In this document: positions 17,504 to 23,555 of the stretch, in pieces
Position numbering within the stretch: the first letter of the stretch is position 1
Layout of the letters: each line of letters begins with the position of its first letter
Made by a program: the position numbers and the translations under genes
Notes under the pieces: generated by a model
Told to the model about the DNA's origin: nothing
Database searches by the model: none
What the model saw: the letters and a program-made list of their open reading frames with translations, nothing else
Source of the DNA: Chara braunii
Lineage: Eukaryota; Streptophyta; Charophyceae; Charales; Characeae
Reading direction: 5' to 3'
Length of the DNA: 23,555 bases
Assembly: GCA_003427395.1 (NCBI GenBank)
Contig: BFEA01000021.1
Location: forward strand, 4,362,688 to 4,386,242

Positions 17504-18378
17504 ATGGAGGTTGAAGGAGGAAGAGGAGATAGACCAGATGTAGGTACAGTTCCAGGGCCCAACGACGATGGTGGAATCAGAATGGAAGCTCGCTCTCCCC
17601 CGCCGGGCCCTTCAGACCTGGTGGACTATTGGGAGGACGAGGACAGGATTAGGTCACTGCTGGCGCTGTGTTTTGAAGACGGCGTTTATCCAACGGATTT
17701 GGATCCGGGCGATATGGAAGTACAAGGCAGAGAGGTGAAGTTTACCTTGAACACATCTCTTGATGAAATTAAGGTCAAGTGGCTCAAGGAGAGAACTGTC
17801 TCGGTGATCTTCAAGGAGAACGCTAGATTTTTGCCGAAATGCGTGCCTTCGAAGACAGTTGGATTCTTGGGAGTGAAAGATTTCCACTAGAATCGAGGAG
17901 AGGTCGAGTTAAAGTGGAAGGCCCTAATGCCCTCTCTTACGTGTGCAGATTGAGAGAGGTAGCAGAGTTCATGGTGAGTGAGGGCGGTGTCGATTTCCCG
18001 GTGGGGACGGACCGCTACTCAGTTCAAATCAAGCCTTGGACGACGGGAGCTGAATTCAGAGACCTAAGGCGCATGGAGGATGACAGGTCCTTTTGGGTCA
18101 TTGCCATCCAAGTCCCTATCGATGACATGCCATTTCTGTATCCACAAATAGAAAGCGCGATTGGAAAGATCGTGCTGGCACATCCGCCTGACGCCGATCC
18201 GACAAGACCTGCCTTAGTTAATGCTAAGTTCGACATCGTACCGGAGGCCCAAGGGAATATGAAGGATAAATTACGGATTATCACATCCAAGGGAGACCAG
18301 CTGGAGATCAAATTGGCCTGCTCTACAACGATCAAGTGCGGGCGGTGCAGACAACTCTTCCATTCGGAGGCAGAGTGA
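17504..18378 (+). pseudogene. LINE-B ORF1, N-terminal part with DUF4283-like region and broken zinc knuckle
   Basis: It starts at ATG 17504 (MEVEGGRGDRPDVG), acidic and Pro/Gly-rich, then a folded-looking region (GDMEVQGREVKFTLNTSLDE). A frameshift at about 17840-17890 moves it to a second frame, continuing with DSWILGSERFPLESRRG. That frame has DRSFWVIAIQVPIDDMPFLY, comparable to FWVELRHIPVEV in LINE-A ORF1, and reaches the zinc knuckle CGRCRQLFHSEAE (C-x2-C-x4-H). The frame ends at TGA 18376-18378, exactly at the position where the fourth ligand, Cys, is expected. Role by family: RNA-binding coat protein of the LINE particle. The leader 17110-17503 has no other ORF of note. Confidence 0.75.
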
Positions 18379-19744
18379 AGAAGAGGAGGCAGACCACAAC
18401 AAAGATGAGAAGGTTCGGGAAACAATTTCGAACCTCATCAGCAAACGCAAGCGCAATCTTCGAACGGACAAAGAGGTGGTCATTGTCAGCAGTATCAGGG
18501 GCCGTTAGGCCCACAGCCTTCGCAAGCGGGGCGACCTAGTGTTTTCGCCAGGCGGTCATCTACAAGCAAGCAACTCCTTTGCTAATACATTACAGATGGC
18601 AGCGGCCCTTTATGGGGGGCCGCAACCTGGCATGCAGGGCACCCACCCAGCTGCGGTACCAAGCTGGAGCAATCAAGGGCAGGCGTTTGTGAGCGGCAGT
18701 TTGAGAAACCCCCCTTTGGGGGGGGGGCTTCCCCTTCCCTCTCCCTGTACAACACGCCGCTATCCTGTCCGCCTGCTATGCCTATCAGCCAAATCCAGTG
18801 GCTAGGGCCTCAGGACTAGGGAATCAAAGCCCGGCAAGTGGAGGACGCGCCAGGGAGGAAGTCGCAGTCCAGCAAGGAGGACACCCAAGTCAACCACTAG
18901 GGTCAGGGCAGATCCAAGTCAATCACGGAGGAGCGACTCATCGAGCTTACTAAGGAACATCAACCAATCTGTTCCGACTTCAGGAACAGTGGAGGACTCA
19001 CGACAACAAGCTAAACAAGTGGGCAAACAACGGAAGCTCAGCATGAGCTCGGCAAAGGAACTCAGGACAGAAGCCTCAGACGGGTCCTCGGCATACTCTC
19101 CGCGAGACAGTTCGTTAACTGTCACTCCAGGGAAGAATACAACAAGAGACCGTCGGTTGGCATCATTAGTGAAAGGTCAAACCTCCAGAGTGGAGCAGAT
19201 CCTCATGCCGCTAGTTTGCACGTTCATAAGAAGTAATTTTTGGGTGGTGGCTTGGCATACGACGACGGCTCCGCTTACATTACTGTCACAGCAGGTGACA
19301 GGCGTTCCGTTGCCACAGACGATTATGCAAGCTCTCAATATGCTGGACGTTAATTACTTCCCGATGAGGGTCGTTTCGGACTGCCCCATGGCACGTATTA
19401 TAACGGAAGCGGACGGCCAGGAGGTGAAACTGTTTATCCCATTGGTGGATGCCAAGTTGACAGAAGAGATGACGGAGAAATTGGAAAGACTGGGTATGAG
19501 ACTTGTTCCCATGTCCTGGTTTGCAAAGGACAAAAAACAAGATTTAAGTCCATTGATGCTGGCCTCCAGGCTGTCAGCAAAATGCCTGTCGAAACTGAAA
19601 ATCAGATTCCACAAAGACAAAAGACTGGAATCTTTGTTTGTTCGAGAAACTCTCACTCAGCCTTGGGAGATCAGTAAGGAAAGCGATCAAGGCGCTATGA
19701 AGTCTTCCCAGATCCTGTCGGGGGCGGTAAGGATAAATGGTTAA
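18379..19744 (+). pseudogene. LINE-B ORF1, linker and C-terminal module
   Basis: After the knuckle, coding sense passes through several frames: Gln/Pro-rich pieces such as QQTQAQSSNGQRGG near 18450-18540, then an open frame 18989-19744. The last 150 residues (MQALNMLDVNYFPMRVVSDC, GQEVKLFIPLVDAKLTEEMT) form a folded-looking C-terminal module. It resembles, weakly, the end of LINE-A ORF1, where GIKDIYLRYGNPRVEELRWL is followed by an acidic Leu-rich helix. I do not recognise a named domain. The stop TAA at 19742-19744 overlaps the ORF2 start, the two reading frames sharing ATGGTTAA. Confidence 0.65.
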
Positions 19745-20451
19745 GGTCTCGATAGCGTCCTGGAACGTGTGCGAGCTAGGGTACACAACAGAGAAAGGTA
19801 AGAAATCTAGGCTGAAGCAATGGATCCATCAGAATCATATTGATATTACCTGCCTACAGGAGACCAAACTCAACGAAGAGAAGATAAGGAATTTAGGCAG
19901 TTGGTGGGACGGTCCGCAAGTCTGGTCTCCAGCTGGAGGATCCAGTGGTGGAGTATCCCTTCTTATCCATAGAAACTTAAGGGTTGAGCTTGTCGATCAT
20001 TACTCAGACTTATGGGGACGTTGGGCATGGGTAAAGGTAAGTATCGATCAGGAGTATTGGGTCATTGCTACTGCTTATGCTCCAGTGAAAAGCAAAGGGA
20101 GAGAGAGATTTATGAAGGACCTACCATATAATCTGATTATCGTAGGGGACTGGAATCAATCTGTGGACGAAAACAAATCATCGGGGATTAGTAGTGCGGG
20201 AAGGGCTACTATACCAGTCACGGACTTCATGACTGATTTTCAGCTCCCAGACCCCTTCAGACTTACTCACCCTCTAGATGACGAGTTCAAATGGTTTTCA
20301 CATCGGGGCAACGGGAAACGCCATGCACGCAGCACCCACTTTCAGACCATAGCCCAATCATGGCTGCCTTCCAGCTAGGGGAACCACAGGTATTAGGCAA
20401 AGGATACTTTCGCCTAAACACGGAAATCCTCTCAGATCCTAAGTTAAAACA
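19737..20451 (+). pseudogene. LINE-B ORF2 N-terminus: EEP endonuclease, frameshifted
   Basis: It begins at ATG 19737 with VSIASWNVCELG, followed by ITCLQETKLNEE (catalytic Glu), SSGGVSLLIHRN, YWVIATAYAPV, LIIVGDWNQS and DPFRLTHP. All central EEP motifs are therefore present. After GNGKRHARS the frame is lost and PLSDHSPIM (the SDH catalytic motif) appears in another frame at about 20336. The expected region between them, with a conserved Asp, is missing, pointing to a small deletion. The endonuclease would nick target DNA to prime reverse transcription. Confidence 0.85.
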
Positions 20452-21835
20452 GTGGGTAGAAGAATTTTCGGCCAGATGGACAGTCAACAGTTTGCCTCGA
20501 AGGCGGACTGGTGGGAGGTGGGTTCGAAGATTATTTCTAAATTACTGAGTGTATTATATAGAGTCGTGGCATTCGAGACGAACAAGCAGGATCGTCTCTA
20601 CTTAAAAAGAGTAGAGTATGCCCAAAATCGGACGCAGGCTCACCCGATCTCAGCATTGACATGGGGAAGAGAAAGAGCTAGAAGGCTGGAAGACTGGAAT
20701 TGTCGCCAACAAGAGAGAGCAGAGAGCTGGTCAGAGCGCTTGAAAGTAAAAGGCATTTCAGTCTACGACAGAATGACGAAGGAGTCCTTCCAGCGGTTGC
20801 TGCCTAGGAGATCGACTCAGTTGATGAAGGAACTGGCCCATCCATTCTGTGACACTGCGCTCAGGGCAAGGAGGCCCACTGAGCTCTGTAACTACGCTGC
20901 TTGCTTTTATAAAGATATACTCACCTCTAGAAGGGCAGGAGAGGGTGCAAAAACCAATCTGGTTGACAACAACGACCATTGGCGCAACCTGTCAACACGT
21001 TTACCTGTGCATGCGCGATTGGATCTGGATAGGCCAATTACAGAGGAGGAGGCAAGATCCACTCTGAGTACAATGGCGAGAGGGAAAGTCCCAAGTGACG
21101 ATGGACTCCCTGTGGAGTTCTATGCAACCTTCTGGACAACTCTGGGAAAGGACTTAGTAGATATTTATAACGAGATTATTATTAAGAGGGTCAGCTAGCA
21201 GCTTGTAATGGCATCATTTCTGTCCTATTTAAGAAGGGGGATAAAAGTGAAATTTGGAATTGAAGGCCGATTTCACTTGTGGCCTACAAAACCCTAGCTA
21301 AAATTTTGGCCAGAAGGGTCGCGCGGTACCTCCCAGATCTGATAGTGGAGGATCAAGCTGCATTTGTCAGAGGAAGATCGATCTTCACAAACATCGGACA
21401 GCTATTGAGGCCATGGAGATGGTGCAGGAGAACCACATGGATGTTGCTATCCTCCTGTTGGATATGGAGAAGGCGTCCGCCCGGGTAAACTGGTCGTACG
21501 TCCTCACCACCCTCAGATGGGTAGGTTTCGGGGAGAACTTCTGCCGTTGGATAGTAATGATGTACTCGCAATCAACTGCTGCTGTAATGATCAACGGGTA
21601 TCCAGTACATCCAAACTGTCAAGATCCTTACGGCAGGGCTGCCCGCTGGCCCCCTTGCTGTTTGTGGTTCAGCTGGAGACGGTGCTGTGTAACATTCGCA
21701 AACATGAAGAAATCCAAGGTCTTCCGACAGGGGGGAGGGACTGCAGAGTGAAGGCGTTAGCAAACGACCTCTTTGCAGTTGTGCAAAACACAAACTTCAC
21801 TTGCCGCCTTGAGAGCGTGCCTGAGGGAGTATGAG
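20452..21835 (+). pseudogene. LINE-B ORF2 linker and reverse transcriptase, catalytically dead
   Basis: RT landmarks are spread over at least four frames: PITEEEARSTLSTMARGKVP (open to TAG 21196-21198), ISVLFKKGDKSEIWN then TGA 21261-21263 then RPISLVAYKTLAKILARR, DQAAFVRGRSIFTNI, AIEAMEMVQENHMDVAILLL with motif A DMEKASARVNW, motif B RSLRQGCPLAPLLF, and motif C region VKALANDLFAVV. Motif C should read A-D-D; here the first Asp is Asn (A-N-D), which would abolish catalysis. Frameshifts fall near 20490, 21215, 21390 and 21610. The upstream helical linker (FETNKQDRLYLKRVEYAQNR, then NYAACFYKDIL) matches the usual region between endonuclease and RT. Confidence 0.85.
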
Positions 21836-23265
21836 ACCCTCTCGGAAGCAGCAATAAACTGGTCTAAATCAGTTTATCAGTTTACTTGCTGCCTAGCTCC
21901 TTCTCCTTGAAAGTTCAATGGGGAATGAAACGGGTAGAAGATAATCAATCTGAACGTTTTCTTGGAGTTCAAGTTGCACTGCTATCATGTGCAGCAGACC
22001 AGGACAACCTTCTGCAACAGAAAGTGTTACACAGGGTAACCACGTGGGGAAAAGCTCCTCGCTTATCCTTGTTAGGACGGGCCTTAGTGATTAATGTAGC
22101 TCTGTTTGCACTTCTGTGGTTTGTGGGGAAGGTCAGACCCTTGGGTAAGAAAGTTAAAATGATACTCAAGAGGAGATCTGCTAGATTCCTTTGGAAACCA
22201 AATAGCAGCGATAATCATGGTTTTATGTCCAAGGTGGCCTGGGACACGATCTGTTTTAAGCGCCAGGATGGCAGGTTGGGACTGAGAGATCCGGGAAAAC
22301 AGAACAATGTGATGTTGGCAAACTGGGTAGTCAAAGCCTCGATGACGAATAGGGAGGAACATTGGCTGTGTCTTGTGGAATCCTTACTGGCAAAAGGCTG
22401 GAACCTCTCCAGGCTGGAGGATGTCTGGGCCTGCATCTGGATAGAGGCTTACCTACGGAGACCTGTGAAGTCGGAACTGTGGGCTGGGTTCCTGAAGGCC
22501 TGGCAAAAGGTTAAGCCAGACCTCAGAGTAGAGCCAGTGACCAAGCAGGAGGTGTTGAATCAGATCTTGTTCGAGAACTGGAAGATAAGGGACACAGAGG
22601 GGCAAGTCTCCTCAACGGAAAAGGTCTTCAGGGAGTTTTGGAAGAGCGTGGATTGAAAAGGAAATTGTTCGTATTAGAGACATTTGGGACGAGTTCAGAG
22701 GAGGTTGGGTGACAACGGGGGGGCTCAGACAAAAGCTGGGAAATATGAAACGGTCTGAAGAAAAGCTGGTGGCAATTATCAATGCTATTCCACAGGCATG
22801 GACTTCAATTCTTGCCCCAGAGGGAGTGGACCCTCCGGGTACGTGGTACAGGGATGGACAGATGATAGACGATAACCTCTGGAAACTTGCCCAACTCAAT
22901 CAGGATGGTAGTCGCACTTTCGAGTGCTGGAGGAAAACGAGTCCAACCTCCTCAACTCTATTCCTTTGTCAAGACGGAGAAGTGGAGGTCCCAAGACCAC
23001 CGGCTGTCCTAGTTCAGATCAGAACTAAAGAACAGGGTGACGAGGACGGTACTTGGTCAGCCTCGCTTTTAAATGAAGGGAAACCCCTCAGTACCTGCAG
23101 AGCAGATCCAGTTGGGTGGGCCTGGCGGGGGCGGGGCAATCATGGCGAGAACTACCCTATACCACTAAAGGAAAGAGCGGTCCTCGCGTGGGGCCCAACA
23201 GAAACCGGCGGCCGCCGTGCGGGACCGCTGTCGGGCAGTGGGCACAGGGGAACCGACGGCGTGCC

Positions 23266-23268
<3 letters not shown>
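21836..23268 (+). pseudogene. LINE-B ORF2 thumb and post-RT module, truncated
   Basis: The open frame 21886-22656 contains the RT thumb (FLGVQVALLS, LSLLGRALVINVALFALLWF, FMSKVAWDTICFK, GRLGLRDP), then a Trp-rich helical region. After a frameshift near 22640 the next frame has WIEKEIVRIRDIWDEFRGGW, LRQKLGNM, INAIPQAWTSIL and a probably beta-rich stretch ending VGWAWRGRGNHGENYPI at about 23157. This aligns by eye with LINE-A 1929-1390 and shows that the region is a conserved part of both elements. The zf-RVT domain that should follow is absent. Beyond about 23200 the frame is Gly/Arg-rich and leads into Arg-Glu repeats encoded by the microsatellite, which are not real protein. Confidence 0.8.

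Positions 23269-23353
<85 letters not shown>
23269..23353. repeat. (AG)n microsatellite at the LINE-B end
   Basis: An AG array with one interruption (GGTAG near 23319) directly abuts the last LINE-B sequence. It may mark a breakpoint where the LINE 3' end was lost by recombination or where assembly joined similar GA arrays. Confidence 0.95.
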
Positions 23354-23356
<3 letters not shown>

Positions 23357-23494
23357 GATGAGATACGCACCGCCAAACAGGTAAGTCTCCAACCCCTGGG
23401 CTGGCCTCACGGTGCTTGCATCAATAGATGAGCAAAATTGAATGAATCTTTCGCTAGGACATGGAAATATACCTACTACACGTGTGTGTGTGTG

Positions 23495-23555
<61 letters not shown>
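23354..23555. repeat. spacer, then (GT)n and (GA)n to the window end
   Basis: About 125 bp of unassigned sequence is followed by GT repeats (23482-23496) and GA repeats (23498-23555) that continue past the window edge. A frame running through this spacer from the array is not supported as coding. Confidence 0.9.

Larger units (their letters stand above)
17100..23268 (+). mobile_element. LINE-B, decayed and 3'-truncated non-LTR retrotransposon
   Basis: In the plus orientation it carries a CG-rich leader (17110-17503), ORF1 with DUF4283-like region and zinc knuckle, and ORF2 with EEP endonuclease, reverse transcriptase and the post-RT region. The zf-RVT domain and 3' UTR expected from LINE-A are missing: recognisable protein ends near 23200 and the sequence enters a GA microsatellite at 23269. 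It is related to LINE-A in domain order and in short conserved strings (RIRDIWD, LRQKL) but clearly a different family. Multiple frameshifts, stops and a mutated RT active site show it is dead. The 5' boundary is approximate. Confidence 0.85.

Overview
The window looks like repeat-dominated intergenic DNA from a large eukaryotic nuclear genome. The retrotransposons have plant-type architecture (a zinc-knuckle ORF1, and an apurinic endonuclease plus reverse transcriptase ORF2 with a C-terminal zf-RVT domain) and there is a plant-compatible PEX19 gene. This suggests a streptophyte, either a charophyte alga or a land plant. A Chara-like alga would fit the size, decay and low-complexity content, but the sequence alone cannot prove the species. 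Nothing bacterial, viral or CRISPR-like is visible.

Layout: (1) 1 to about 9080, minus strand: a nearly full-length but dead LINE (LINE-A), with 3' UTR repeats at 1-497, ORF2 at 498-5401 and ORF1 at 5475-8641. ORF2 is interrupted by a 522-bp AT-rich element flanked by TA (4089-4614). (2) 9080-12362: no gene; AT-rich DNA with a tRNA-like pair of A and B boxes, a 59-nt T run, direct repeats, GA/CT microsatellites and a 700-base assembly gap (11281-11980). (3) 12363-13841: a nested foldback complex. Two inverted copies of a CAGGGT-ended element sit in TA repeats, one of them inside an element with 90-bp terminal inverted repeats. (4) 13842-15106: short direct repeats and hairpins, no gene. (5) 15107-16051, minus strand: an intact, intronless PEX19-like ORF, the only credible host gene. 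(6) 16282-16779: a short retroposon with poly(A) tail and 11-12 bp target-site duplication, a few hundred bases upstream of PEX19. (7) 17100 to about 23268, plus strand: a second, more decayed LINE (LINE-B) that ends in a GA microsatellite and lacks the zf-RVT end.

The two LINEs are distant relatives, and aligning them by eye is informative. They share a region between the reverse transcriptase thumb and the zf-RVT domain, and both premature TGA codons in that part of LINE-A fall where LINE-B has tryptophan. LINE-A ORF1 stays in one frame for 1033 codons despite four stops, so it was killed by point mutation rather than indels. LINE-B has frameshifts and a mutated catalytic YADD-type motif. 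I see no cooperating gene system beyond transposons landing in transposons around one peroxisome-biogenesis gene.
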